A stretch of 64,000 bases of DNA from Cystobasidium ongulense (GCA_022835595.1 BQUP01000006.1:620001-684000); one strand, 5' to 3'. Positions 11,633-24,262 are shown, numbered from the stretch's first letter. The notes: generated by a model not told the origin, from the letters alone. Program-made: numbers and translations.

Positions 11633-12257
11633 TCGCCCTCTACTCGATTGAGCAGCCGCACGTGCCTTCGGCACGTCCGAGAAAAGGGGCACGCTCAAAA
11701 AGCAGGGATAATGCCTATATTTTCAGTGCTCTCGCTGAGTGCCGGTATGGTATTGTCACCATCATGTACGGTACTTGTGCAAAGCTCGTACTTTGTTTCT
11801 TTTATAGATACTCTATTACTACGTCGTTCTCTTGTTGTTGTGGTAGAGTAGGTACGAAGTCATTGTCGTTGTATACCAGATCAATCTATGGAGAAGATAT
11901 AACTTCAACTGGACCGATCTCTACAGCTTGCTCGAAAGTATGCCAAAGCATTTCAAAGCAGAAAGGCGTTAGCTTCCGTGCACTGTTCGATCAACCCGAG
12001 ACCATATTGAGTATGACTGCAGATCAAATACTAATACAACACGAACCAGCTACATATGCGTACGATGGAGCACGTGGGAACATTGATAATGAGCTGCGAA
12101 CGACTAAGCCCTGCGAGCGCCAATCTGACTTCCTGTCCATGTATGTTTGGGAATTGAGCAGTGCGGACCCCTGATCGCCCGCCCGCTGGAAGCCGAGGAA
12201 TGAGTACATAGGTCCTCAAAAGTTTAAACGCCTTCAACTGCAGGGTCCCTCCTAGTC
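11633..12257. other. Convergent intergenic region with a short perfect hairpin
   Basis: About 625 bases between the PPR and velvet stop codons. Just after the PPR stop, 11660-11676 forms a 7-base-pair stem (ACGTGCC/GGCACGT) with a 3-base loop and includes a CACGTG palindrome. The longest open frame here (11629-12174) has no recognisable motif and I do not call it. Confidence 0.45.
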
Positions 12258-14008
12258 TTATGGGGTCGGACTCTCCGTCTCTTGCCCTTCTGGACCTTCC
12301 TGCCGGCGACGCTTTCTATTCGCACCCTTCCGCTACGAGACATCGACAATCAGCGCATTGATGCAATAGGCAACAGAGAGACGTGTGAAGAACTTACTGT
12401 TGGTATGCGAAGTCCTTGCTTAGCAAATGCCTGTGACATCGGGGTGGGATCGAGCATGCCGGGGAACTTCTTCGCAGACATCACCTCGAAGGGAGGCGAT
12501 AAGCACTCCGATAACACTGGCTGCGTGCCAGTGTGCATGCCCAGAGGTTGTCTGTACGGACACATCACGGTCAGAATTCTCTCCGCTTGTGTGAGTCTTG
12601 CAATGATACGCACCTGCCAATAGACACCAGCCGAAGGCGGATTCGGAAGGTGCCCTCAGTACGTACACTACATATCTTGAAAGCAATTAGCTCCTATTCT
12701 GACTATTCATACTCGTGCTAAGGTCTAGAGCAGCAGACATACCTCAGGTCGTGGAAGACGAAGAAAATCCCCAAGCCAGGTTCCCCAGGCGCCTTAAGCT
12801 TATGACCGTTCGTCGTCACTGCGCCAATAAGGTTCTTTACGCAGGCTACTTCAAGTTCATTCTTTTGTAGAGCAACTATTTCACTTGATAAGTGTGCAGC
12901 AATCGAAGTGGCTCCCGTCGATGGGCGTCTGGTGCTCATTGTAGCAAGTCGTGGACCAAAGGAGGACATCGTTGATGTCGAAGTTGACGGTTGCTCAAGG
13001 TATGACGACGTACTGGCTGAAGGAAACCTCTCCAGCTCAGCTTCGGTGGGAAGAGAATGATATTGAGAAGGTGGACTTTGTCTCGGTGCTTGAAAGGCGA
13101 ACGTGTTCACCGATGGAGAACCGAAAGATGCCTCAAATCTACCATCATGGTCACTCCTACTGCGAGGCCTATAAGGTGGGTCTGAGTATCCATGGTCACG
13201 ATAATGCCCATGTTCTGATACGGGTGGTGGAAAACGTCCAAAGCCGGCATTTTGTGCAGCTGACCCGAATGCTATCGGCTTTAGGCGCATCTGCGAATTA
13301 CACGGGATTAAAGGAATGAGCGACAGCGAATGAGTTCCAATGACAGGAGAATCGACACGTACATCTTCTGCTGGTATGCCATTTGAGCTCGGCCGTGCTT
13401 GCGAGAGTGGACCACCACCGTAAGCGAAACGATGGCGGTCTTCATAGCTTGATGTCGGTCTGTAGCCCTCATTTACCGCGGGCGATGTCGCTTTGATGTA
13501 ATGTGATGATGGATGCTGAACCAAGTTCATATCTTCTGTTCCGTCGGCTGACCACAGGTCCGCTGCCACTACCAGGAATGAGATGTCGATGTCACTACGG
13601 AAGCAAGCAAGACGGTTCAGTATACCTTCTCTTGTTACGCACACTACCAGCAGGCGTCCTCTATAGCCCAATGTAGCTCGCGCATCTCTCCAGGTGTCTG
13701 GTATTGCCATTCCGTGCCAGCCTTTCGACGAGGATCAGACTTACTCGACGGGTATTTCCTCATTGTCTCGGGCATTGAAGACCCTGAGTCTAGCTATCAG
13801 CGGAGCTGACAGCGCTCTTCTATCGGCATCTCCAAATCCGCATGTTCTACCGCGTGTTGGTGCTTGTGCAATCTCTAACTCGTGCCGTCTGCGATGAATT
13901 GGGCGACGCGAGGATACAACAAGCAGTCAGTGATCCATTCCACTCTGGAGCATGCTACAACAGCATCGAGGCCAAGCTAAACCCCAGTGGAGGTAATCTA
14001 GCCTGCAT
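12258..14008 (-). CDS. Velvet-domain regulator, VelB-like (split domain)
   Basis: Six exons splice in frame to about 442 residues: 14008-13959, 13888-13745, 13594-12743, 12667-12614, 12551-12398 and 12332-12258. The velvet domain starts HELEIAQAPTRGRTCGFGDA, continues DIDISFLVVAADLWSADG, resumes with LIGAVTTNGHKLKAPGEPG and GIFFVFHDLSVRTEGTFRI, and closes with MSAAKK-like MSAKKFPGM and AFAKQGLRIPTRK. Velvet proteins are NF-kappaB-fold DNA-binding factors that pair with one another and with VeA/LaeA to control development and secondary metabolism. A Ser/Pro-rich insertion of roughly 215 residues splits the domain, as in Aspergillus VelB. A basic ANRKRRR stretch near the end is a likely nuclear signal. 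The start is provisional: a second candidate first exon with ATG at 14262 and a GTGAGT donor at 14167 exists, but I could not join it in frame. Confidence 0.87.
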
Positions 14009-17000
14009 GCTGCCTGTCTCCTCGAGAATTTGAACGACTCCTTCGTATGCACCAAGGGTCTGCCGGCGTTACCAGCAGATCCTGCAAGTGCCCGACATGG
14101 CATGATGCTGGCCCAAGACAGCACCGATACGATGCTGACCAACTCTCCTATAGCGTAAAAGACTCACAAGTTGGCCTCTGGATCCTCTCGGGATACCGTA
14201 CCCACGCAGCCTCGACTGACAGTACTAGTCGCACTGGATGCGCGAGAGATCTCCATAGTCATGTATCTAGGACCTACGGATATGCTGATGTTTGCAATGG
14301 TGTTCTGCACAGGGAGCCTCGCACAAGGAGCTGAATATCCCTCGCCTTGCCGACGTTCGTGGCTCTAAGCTCTGAGTATTCACGCCCAATGCCACAGGAT
14401 CTTCTGCCTGTCAACTGCGCCTCTCTATGATCAATAGCCACGAGAGTGCGCTTCACTGGTTTGCGAATCTCAAACGTCGATGGCTTCGGTGAGAGGAGTA
14501 GCTCGAGCACGAGGATGGCCTACGTCTGAATGCCCGACTGAATATTGAGAGGCTCAGTTTCGTGCCCAATTGTAGATTTGGGTACCGGTTTGTTATTCGA
14601 ACAATGGGTTCCAAACTCGTCACTAGGATGGTCTGTAATTCGTGTAGTTGTCCAAACAATGACCAGCGACTCGGTGAGGGAAAGCTGATGTCGCGAGGCT
14701 GAGCTCTGAATTAGGGGTTTGTAAGCCGCTGAATAGGTTCTACGTTCCTGGGGATAGTGTCGGCAAAAGTCGATGTTGAGCAAGCCGCAACGCGTTGATT
14801 TTAATTCTCGTTGTTTGTTCCGTTGCCGCGTTTTCGGGGTTGGACAGATCCACTAACGGTTCGAGATACTTGATGCACTTTGTGAAGCACTTTTGCAGCT
14901 ACTAAAGTGTGATACTTGGCTATCTGGACAGCTCTCACTGAGGGCAAGCGGCTAGTTGCCGATGAATTGCTTTTGTTGCCTGAATAGCGGATGCTAACTC
15001 GAAACACCTTTGTTCGATACAGGCGGCTTGTTGGTATATATCAAGGAACTCTTGCACTTAACACTGCGATCGTCAGAGGGGACTACTAGTTATCGCATTC
15101 CCTTTGACATATGCAAGAGGAGTGAAGGTGCTTCGCTGATTTGTAGCTTTGCCTTGAGTGACGTCGAGTACGCGTCTAGCTGGCGTATACAAGTGGAAAG
15201 GATAAGAATGGGTAAATTGGTTGCAGTTGGCCAAGGTCGTGATGAGGAAGCGCGAAAGGATCGCCGACTGCATAATCCAAACATTCGGAAGTGTCAGGCG
15301 TTGTAGCATATTTTGGTTGAAGACATAGCTTACCTACGGGGAATGTCTGTGATTACTACCTTCTACGTCGACAAAGAAGCTGAGAAGCTAATAGTGGTAG
15401 CAATTTCTTATGAGTCGCCGCAACGTGATCAGGCTCGGTGTTCTGGGATGATTTGCGGCACCGACAATCGATGAATATTGTTGAGTGGCAGACGGGCCTC
15501 GGGAGGATTTTTGGTATGAAATGTGACAGTATGGCGAAAGGTGGATACACGATGGTAGTACGGTCGTCGGGGCGCCCTGTTTGTGTCTTCTTTGCCACTC
15601 TACGGTATGTATGCAACACTTGCTCGGTGATTAGATATAGTTTTGAGGATGGGTGGTAACGAATTATCTTGCAGCCGGAGACCTCTTGAAGGCGGCAAAT
15701 ACAGCCAAGAGATGGAAACCTGCAGATTATCCTCCTTGAATCGTCGCTTGAGCAAGACGGGCTTTGCTGCGAAGCTTAAGAAGCTCTCCTACACCGTACG
15801 GTAGTCTGGAGGCGTCTCGCGTGCTTGCCCCAGACTCTTTGATTCTGGCTGTGCGTGTGCGTCTCCAATGTCCCACAGCGTGGTAGCTCCTTTAGACAGG
15901 CATATGTTCTTGCTGTATATCTCCTGAGCTAGTGCTATGCGCGCAGGTCTGTGGTGCGTGCGTCCCGGCCTGCTATCTCCGTGATAATGCGGCTTGAAGA
16001 AAGGCTCAAATGAAGAGCTCTAGGAGTGCTTGCGCTCGAGAAGCGATGCGTTGGCCGTGTAATAAGTCTGCTCTAATTGATTCTTAATGAGTGTGGGACG
16101 ACGCGAATGAGCAGAATTGCGATGGATGGAAGAATGGAAGTTGCTCAGGCTGGCTTCCGAGGCTTGACAGCTCTGGTCTAAGAGGACGACCTGGCAGGTT
16201 GTGGGCTGAGACCGCCACCCGGGTCTGAGCTTTGAGTGACTTTCGGACTTTGAGTCTGAGATAAGAGTTGTGCTCGAACTTCCGTAGGTGCTGTTGCGGT
16301 CCTGGTGTCTTTCCTGCGACCTGCCCGAGGCAAGCAGTTGGGCGATCAAAGAAGGCGAGCCAAGCGACAGAGGCAGACGTAGAGACAAGGAGGAAGCCTC
16401 CTCTTAACGCTGCCAGCCGAACCAACGCTCTACTCGAGTTGTTGCTAGTTGACCGGTAGCAATGCTGCTCTAACAGACTGGATAGAAAGCTTCCTGGGGA
16501 GATTTGGCGCTAGTTCGATTGAATAGCGGTCTGGAGTCTGCGCAATCTTTGATGATCATCAATTTGCTAGACGTAAAATCACCGCTGATTCTGCTCACGT
16601 TAGAAATGATCTCACTCTGTCTCTCTCGCCCCTATGAGTTACTAAGATGCTCAACACTGATGTCCACTAATGCTTCAGTGCTTCCTGGCATGAGCTCCGA
16701 TCGGGAGGTTGTCCCAAACATGAGCATTTGATTATCATCCATTATGTTGGCAAAGCATTCTTTCTTCATGACATCTTTACTATTGTATCAGCGTACCCAA
16801 GACCACAAGTAATTTAATCAGAAGCATGATGGCTGGAGCTGTACCGTGTCTCATCGCACAGCCGGCGATCTTCTAGATACCTTGTCCTCTAAAAAAGCAA
16901 GTTACGAGCGCTCTTTCGGGACAATTCACAAGCGAACTACGAAGGTCGGAGTTGACACATGTCCGTTATGGGGAGCAAGAGAGTTACACCCTTCTGCCTG

Positions 17001-18546
17001 ATAGGGTCATCGGATTATTGGGGTGGTAGGCAGTGAAGCATGCGGCGCTTGGACCGTCCCGGTGCGTGTGCAGTTAGAGAGAGCCCTTTGCAACGAGGTA
17101 GACTTCTCTGCTCGTCCAGCTTGGTACCGGTCCTCTTTTCGAGCCAGCAATATTAATGTCGTCGCCCTGTCGAATTTGTGCTATTATGGCTTTAACGGCC
17201 GACAGGAGTGTCGCTACCATAAAGGGCCGCAAGGTTAAAGTGCAGCTCAGTCACCCAAACGCTAGCGCCAACCCTCTAGACATCGAGCGATCGGAGCAGT
17301 TTGATGTCTCAGAAGTGTCCATTTGACATCTGCGAAGGCAAAGAGGATCTTCGTCAATTCAGTAGTAGTAGTACTGCCGGTCTGGCTTTGCTGCCTCTTG
17401 CATCATAATCTTATCGTTCAACTGTGCGTTGCCAACAACAAGAACACCTACAAAATCTGGAGAGCATTCGTGATCCAAATCCCAAGCGATCCGCTGAGCC
17501 TCCGCAGGTGTCAGCAATAAGTGCGACGTTCATTGCTTGGGCTCCATTCAATGAGCCAGTAGATACAATTTCACAGTTCTGCTTTCATTCCTCAATTGAC
17601 CGTGCATATTCAAGATGCTTCCTGTTTGACTAGGCGGTCTGAAGATGTGATCCAGTATCGCGTGTATTTTGAGGCCCTTTCTCCAGCCCATGGTATTGCT
17701 ATGAAGGCATAGTGTACGGCTATCATTAAGATGGATGTGCAAGAGGTACTTGTAGGTGACACGCTTCGGCAGGCTGTTCGTTAGATTAGGTACGGTATGG
17801 TCAGATTCACCAAGAATCACCTTGCCTTGCATTGCTGCATCGGAACCTGTTGCAGGACGGGCCACCTCCTTTGAACATTGTGTTTCCGCTATAGATTCTT
17901 ACTTGCCTGTGAATGAGGCAGCAGATGAACTTCACTGTGTATCGCTTTACAGACCGAAGTCGTCTAGTAGAACCGGCACCTCGTAAATCTTCCTGCGGTT
18001 CCAATTCAGAAGGGGGGCTGCTCGTGGATTGCCATTCTTTCAGGAGAGTCTACCTATGATAGTGGAAGGTGTACAAGGATGTATGCCGTGTACTAATCAG
18101 ATGTTCGCGGTCCGTTCAGCACGTTGTGCAAGAGCTCTTGACAGGTGATCGAGATGGTTCCACGCGTGTTCATATACGCGCTGGTGTGCATGAAGTCACA
18201 TCGCATGCCAGCTAGGCTTTGCAAGCCGTGCGAAGAGAGTATGCTTGTCTGATTGCCCTTCAGTCTCGATACAGCGACAGCGTGTTTTTGACAATGGTGC
18301 AGTTTCGATCAAAGCAGCTGGTCGGATTGAAACCGCAAAAAGCGTGCCATAAACGCGAACGGCCTTTGACTTTCAAACGACCCAACACTGCACAGCAAGA
18401 CCTACCCACTTCAAAGCGTGCTGCAACCTCTGCCGGCAAGAGAGTAGAGATCTGCACCGGCTACGCTCTAGTTGCATCAGGTTGCCAGTGCTTCAACTCC
18501 TCAGCCTGTGGCACCTTGGCAAGCCTGACAAGCTATCACGACAGAC
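14009..18546. other. Gene-poor divergent region, about 4.5 kb
   Basis: Between the velvet start and the MEX67 start, far longer than any other gap here. Open frames are all short, on both strands, without matching splice sites or familiar motifs. I find no tRNA B-box with a pairing stem, no tandem repeats and no terminal repeats. A possible upstream velvet exon (14262-14168, minus) is the only coding hint. It may be a long regulatory region or untranslated leader for the velvet gene, contain noncoding RNA, or hold an eroded gene. Confidence 0.5.
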
Positions 18547-20959
18547 ATGGCACCAGGCGAGCGTAGAGGGCGTGGGGGCAGCAGACTAGGCCGAGAAAGT
18601 GGGAGGAGTGCTTCTGCTCCAGGGGAAGATGTGGCTATGCAGCCTGCAGGTGGTGGTGCTGGACCATCAAGGAGAACTAGAAGCAGTGCAAGCGCCTCTG
18701 GCCGAGGTGGGACAAGTAGGGTGAGTAACTGCATCAAGTCAGAGTGTCAGACGCACCTCACTAACATGCTTGGTTTTGTTGTTGTTGTCATGACTCTAGG
18801 CTAGTGGACCGTATGCAGCTGCTGCTTCTAGAAGACCAACTGGAGCGTCGCCTCTGGCCGACCGTGTACGAGGTATCAACAAGCCAGCCGTATTGAGGGA
18901 CACTGCAACCAAAGGCGCCGTCGAGGTACTCAAGCAGCTCGTGCTAGCGCGCTGGAATCCAGAAATTGGACTTCTCAATCTCGAAGTACGCTTCAGATTT
19001 CGTTACATTATCAACTTTCTTTCATTCTTACTGATATTGAACACGCATGACATAGGACATGCTGAGCGATCCCATATTCACCACGTCGAAATTGAAGCCG
19101 CCTGGACACAAGCATGCCCCAAAAAATGCAGCACCAGCACTGTGGAAGCTTGCTAGCGAGAATTGCCCAAATGTTAGTACAGACCGGATACAGGCGTAAG
19201 AGCAAGCTTACACATCACGTAACAGATTCAATCCATATCTTTAGCGAGGAATAGCCTTTCAACTTTAGTAGATCTAGCTCCGGCAGCTCTCATACGATAT
19301 CTACCTAAGATTCAGAATCTCTCGCTTGAAGGGAATGCAATCAGTCAGGTACGACTTTCCTTTTCTATCGCTTACAAGCAATCCCGCTCTTCATTCTCAT
19401 GAGGTGATCTTTTTCTACATAGTACGCCGACCTGAATCCACTTTCAACCGTGGTTGGCACGATTACCGGAAGCAAGCCTGGTTTAGGGGAGTTGAAAGAA
19501 CTCATCCTAGTAGCCAATCCGCTGCAAGTGCGAGAGAACAACAAAAGTCCTATGGATTACCAAAAGTAGGCTATATGGCAGCAAAGCTCTTGATGCAAGT
19601 AGCTGAGTAGTGTTTCCAGTGAAATCCGACGACGATTTCCATCCTTGACTATGCTGGATCAAATACCCATTGACCAATCGATACCTGTGCCCAAAGTCGA
19701 CTCTCAACCCAAGAAGACTTTCACACCCACCAAAGAAACTCTCAAGATCGTTGGTCGAGCGGAACGTAGTAACAACACCGCTAATGGCAAAAGCGGATCC
19801 AAGCCGAGTAAGGTGTCGGCACCTTTGACCATCCAACCTGCCTTCAAGGATTCCGAAGCGTCTCAGAATGCAATGAGCCAGTTCCTGGTGAAGTAAGTCT
19901 CGGTTTCCTGGCCCAGAGCGACCTACTTCCTATACTAACTGCACATATTGACTCCAGATTCTTTGGAACATTTGACTCGGACCGTGCTCAACTCCAGCTG
20001 GCGTATGTACCGAATGCAACTTTCAGCATATGCGTCAATACCGCAGTTCCAGATCGAGCACGCCGGCTGCAACACCTACCAGCGGACGCTGTGGCTAAAT
20101 TAAGAGCGTTGACCTGGGCGACATACCTCGGTGCTTCGTACGAACCTAGTAGTAAAAGTTCAAACAAGCAGGAAGAGAATTTGAGTCGCAATTTTCTGAG
20201 GATGAAAAGCACTCGTAAGCTAGTCTGCTTACATTCATCCGAATGAAACCTGACCTTACTACCATGGCTATTAAATCAGAACGAAGAGAAGAGACTTTAA
20301 AGGTCGGACCTGAAGCCATCATTCAGCTGGCTTCCAAATTACCTAAGACCTCGCACCCCTTAAATGATTCGGGCAAATTCGTAGTGGACACGTGGCAACA
20401 TCCGGGCTCAAGTGCTGAGTTTCCAGACACACTTTTCGTATCTGTACATGGGGAATATAGTGAACGTATGTGAAACTCTCTACGACAGTACTTTGCATAT
20501 TCTAACAATATCAAAAACGTAGATCCCTCTATGGCAGCTCGCTCTTTCGACCGAACCTTCGTTTTGGCACCCACTCCTGCGGGAACTCCTGCTGCAAATG
20601 CTGGATGGCCTTGCGTCATCCTCTCGGACATGATGGTTGTCCGAAACTGGACCAATCCGGAGCTCATGATGCCATGTGCAAATGCAACAGTAACCGGGAA
20701 TGGCGCACCGGATCAGCCAGTCGCACCGGCGTTGGTGAGTGATCTGAATGCTTTCCAAGGAGAGTGCCGGTGACTGATCTCTGTGGCTATATAGACGGAA
20801 GAACAACAAGCATTTATGGCACAGCTGCATCAAGCCTCCGGTCTCAACGCCCAGTACTGCTTTCAATGTCTCACCGAGACAGGCTGGGATTTACCGGCAG
20901 CCCTTCAGGCCTTTCAAGCGGCCAGAGCCAGTTTGCCGCCAGATGCCTTCGTTCAGTAG
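18547..20959 (+). CDS. MEX67: mRNA export receptor Mex67/NXF1 (TAP)
   Basis: A multi-exon gene. A Gly/Arg-rich N-terminus (RRGRGGSRLGRESGR) is followed by an RNA-binding region, then leucine-rich repeats (NSLSTLVDLAPAALIRYLPK, IQNLSLEGNAIS, LKELILVANPL) and SEIRRRFPSLTMLDQIPI, the end of the LRR block. An NTF2-like domain follows (SQFLVKFFGTFDSDRAQL to VILSDMMVVRNW), including FDRTFVLAPTPAGTPAANAG, the typical late strand. The last exon, ending at the TAG at 20957-20959, has the TAP-C/UBA-like domain: NAQYCFQCLTETGWDLPAAL. Mex67 forms a heterodimer with Mtr2 through the NTF2-like domain and carries mRNPs through the pore by FG-repeat contacts of both domains. The domain order is complete. The RRM-like part is short, as in fungi. 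Confidence 0.93.
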
Positions 20960-21283
20960 GATATACACTATCAGATGAATGCTACGCTTACTTAGAGCCT
21001 GTTGTTGTAACTCACACATGTCAAAAGAATCCTGCTATGATGTAGCCTAAATTACACTGATACAATCAATAGAAACAGAAAAGAAGTCATGATAGTCCAC
21101 CTCAAACGTCGACTACAAACATAACTTACTTCTACTGTGATAGTCTAGCAGAATCATTCCTTGCCGCTTATAGTCGTGGCGGTCATCAGCTCGATCAGGC
21201 GCGTACAGTCAAAGCACATCTCTTGCCTGTCGCCGAAAGCAACGAGGCCACTAAGACAATTCAGCCAGGATGAAGACACCGTC
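20960..21283. other. Intergenic region MEX67 / MHF1
   Basis: About 320 bases, AT-rich at its start. It ends with a five-codon upstream open frame at 21270-21287, whose TGA overlaps the proposed MHF1 ATG. Nothing else is recognisable. Confidence 0.35.
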
Positions 21284-22068
21284 ATGAAAGCGAGCACCAG
21301 CAAAGAGGCCGCCGAGGCTCCCAAAGCAGCGGATGCAGACCGCCGTAGAGTGAGAGAAGCGCGTTCTGAGTGTTTTGACTGTTCTCTGAGAGCACCCTGT
21401 GGACATAATAGGAGCTACTGGCCGCTGTGTGGTATACATGCTCTAAGATAGTTGGTACGCTTTTGATGTATCCTGCTCATCGTAACGGCATCGAGATTGA
21501 TCACCTACCATTGCTTGCAGAGGAAGAAGAAGGTATGGCAAGACTGCATGCACACGCGACGCTGCATAATGACTGTATTGACAACGTCCATGGTACCTAT
21601 GCAGTGGACCTCGGCGTTATAGCAACAGAAGCCTTCGTTGCATCCTTAGCAGAGCTGGTTCGTCACACTTGGGACTAGGTATTGGCCTGAGCAAGTTAGC
21701 TTACGATACATATGCTCTATGTCAGGTTTACGCGCAAATTGGCAAGTACACACGCGAGCAACATCGTATAAAGCTAATGCTCACGCTCTTCACCTCAAAC
21801 AGAAGCACTCGCTCAAGACCTCGAGGCCTTTTCCAAGTGAATTCAACCCGTCTTAGATTTATTACCACACTAATTTCGCCCTACTCGTGTCAGACATGCA
21901 GGCCGTAACTGTATCTCAGCGGACGATGTCTTACTAGTATGTCGCAAGCATCCAGAACTAGTGAGGATATACTGTCTCTCTGTCGTTAGGCTGCACAATA
22001 CTGACTTAAGATTACAGCGCGCGCGAATGTCAGCTCTTGCAGCAAAAATCACTGCAAAGCGAAAATGA
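21284..22068 (+). CDS. MHF1: CENP-S/MHF1 histone-fold protein
   Basis: Five small exons, 21284-21344, 21521-21661, 21803-21836, 21894-21960 and 22018-22068, join in frame to 117 residues. The histone fold reads MARLHAHATLHNDCIDNV, FVASLAELVQALAQDLEAF, SKHAGRNCISADDVLLVCRK and HPEL. This matches CENP-S: helix 1, a long helix 2 with the DLExFxKHAGR turn, and the DDVxLLxRRxP helix. CENP-S pairs with CENP-X; the tetramer works at kinetochores and as the MHF remodelling cofactor of FANCM/Mph1 in fork repair. The tail ARMSALAAKITAKRK is basic, as expected for DNA binding. The first exon is the weakest part (donor GTAGAG; an in-frame ATG at 21466 or 21535 is an alternative). The donor at 21662 (GTCACA) is also weak, but the frame supports it. 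Confidence 0.75.
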
Positions 22069-22328
22069 GAGTTCGAGTTCCGTCAATTCTGGCGTTGCTC
22101 GTATAACAAGGGTTGCAAGCAAGACTCTTGTGTATTCCCTATGCCTGTAGGCATCGTCAGAGAGGAGCATACATAGCAAGCAAGAAAGTTCGTCAAGGCA
22201 ATACGGGATGCTATTGTCACGAGGGAATGGTTCTGGGAAAGCGTTGCATTGCGGCTTCATAACGGACATTTGTTCTGTGTTATACTATACTGCATGCTTC
22301 AGGTTGGCATTTCGGCTCTAGCATACTC

Positions 22329-24103
22329 CTACTCCTCTTTAGATTTTGCAGCGATCAACTCATCTAGTCGAGTAATGCGTTCGGGCATAGTCTGTGAGGT
22401 TGTTTGTCATGTCAACGGTCGTCATCACTGCAGTATGGAGATGTAGAAGAACGCACAGGATGTGAATGGTGATAAGCACTGTAAACAGGATCCACGTCTG
22501 TTACGCTTTTATTCTCGGATCCCAATTTTGCGAGAGCAAGTTTGAGATTTTCTGCGTATGAGTTCTCCTTGTTCGACAAGTCAAGCGCAAATTTATCTGC
22601 TTGGAACTCGTTCTTGCGGGAATAAGCATTGACTAAGAAGCTTGTTAATGTCCCTAGGGGTGATAGGAGAGTTTGCGAGATGATAAGGCTGATGATTAAT
22701 GGCTGGTTGGTGAAACCGAACGAGCGGAGCTGCATATGACAAATTATTCGAAAGAAAGAGACGAACGGCTAATTAGCTCAAGATTTCTTTCGCCTATTCT
22801 GAAGCAGTAAAGCCGTCTGCTTACCAAGGCAGGATTGAAAACGCAAGTCCTAATTAAAGCGAGGTTGACGACTAGGATGACTTCACTCATAAGCATCGAG
22901 TACAACGAGTGATTGAACTTCCAGTGTCCCAGCTCGTGCGCTAAGACGGCTTCGACCTCTTCCGGAGTGCTTTGGTCGAGGAGGGTATCGTAAAGGACGA
23001 TGTGCTTGGTAAGGTACGGCAAGCCATAGAAGAAGGCGTTGCTAGAAGAGATCTTTTTCAGTTAATGACAAGACGAAATGGATTATTCAAACCGGAACTT
23101 ACGAATGGGCAGAGCGCTTTGAGCCATCCATCACCCAAAGCTACAATGTATACTCGAAATCAGCATGGGTTGCTTTTGGACCAAAATCGTGGTCAAGAAC
23201 GAAGTGAAAGATGACGTACCTTTCCGAGAGGGAAATTAAGTCTCTTTGCCAATTTCTCTGTCCTCACAGCTACTTCAGCATAATTCTCCCTATCCTTGAA
23301 ATCGTCACTCGTGAGAGGTTTGTATTTGTTGAAAATTGGCGCGAGTAGATAAGGATATGCTGGGATCATGATGAGTTGAATACCGAGGATTAAAAGCATC
23401 GTATATGTAACGAAATAGGGTCCTGCCCATTGCATTGTCTTTAAGAGCAGTGCAATTAAAGGATATCCGAGGCAGATTGTCAGGAGTTGTGATTTAATAA
23501 AGTCGGAAAACCAAGTTCCAAAGGTCATTTTGTTGAAGCCATGCTACATGGAGAGAAACGTGACGGGTCAGAAGGTGTAAATGTAGGTGTGGGGGGTACC
23601 CTGATGCCTACCTTTGCTTCGAGCACGAAGGGCTTGTACAGCGACAAAGGTACGCTTGTAATCATTGAAATCAAGCTAATCGCAGTCACAAAAGCGAGTG
23701 ACTGAACAATTTCCCCTCTTCCTTGAACGATAGCAAAAGAGGTAGAATAGTCCCATAACGCTTTCAAACCAGTGACAGGCCTTTTATGACCTAGTATAAA
23801 GCTGGCTATGAAAGGTGTGTAGAGCAAGCAATTCTCAATCAGATCCATGAATTCAACGAATTGGGATAGTTTCAATTTGTCCTTTGAGTATTCTTGTGAC
23901 TGTAGGAAGTTTGTAGTCGTCTCTTGTGTACTGCTCTTGCCGCTTAACAGCTTGAAGTAGTTTTGTAACGATACAGGCGGTGATCGATGGTGCAGCCGAC
24001 CTAATTGACGTTGGGAGATGTAGCTGTCGAATGCATGCTGCAGGAACAGTAGACCGGTTACTGCGGTTGCGTAGGTCAGCGGGATCGACCTTGCGAATGG
24101 CAT
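22329..24103 (-). CDS. STE24: CAAX prenyl protease Ste24 (M48 metalloprotease)
   Basis: Five or so exons encode a polytopic membrane protease. The N-terminal half has several hydrophobic segments (IPLTYATAVTGLLFLQHAF, LAFVTAISLISMITSVPLSL, FVTYTMLLILGIQLIMIPAY). The catalytic zinc motif HELGH sits in EAVLAHELGHWKFNH, and the third-ligand region reads SRKNEFQADKFALDL. LFPLPKLWVMDGS-type residues (WVMDGSKRSAHSNAFFYG) precede it. The last exon ends RITRLDELIAAKSKEE. Ste24 sits in the ER and inner nuclear membrane and cuts prenylated CAAX proteins such as a-factor; it also clears blocked translocons. No dilysine-type end is evident beyond KSKEE. The ATG at 24103 is the first in frame. It is divergent from the aldo-keto reductase, with only 159 bases between the two start codons. 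Confidence 0.93.
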
Positions 24104-24262
24104 CGTAGCTCTTGATGGATGGTGTTGGTGCTCGTCAGAGGCAGAGGCAGCCGACACGCTTCACGGCCAACTTCATCCACCCTTGTTCTTTGTCGCACAT
24201 CATCATTTTGAGAGGCAACAACTACGCGCAGCAGACATGCTTGAGCTGCGACAAGATACCGC

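Noticed and set aside
11629-12174. 181-codon open frame after the PPR gene
   Set aside because: Overlaps the PPR stop by four bases, no recognisable motif, mixed composition; treated as chance.
15005-15025. TTCGATA-like tRNA B-box
   Set aside because: Flanking bases do not pair into a T-stem and no A-box or anticodon arm lies upstream.
16084-16425. Overlapping minus-strand frames in the 14-18.5 kb gap
   Set aside because: No start context, splice partner or family resemblance; low-complexity Ser/Arg composition.
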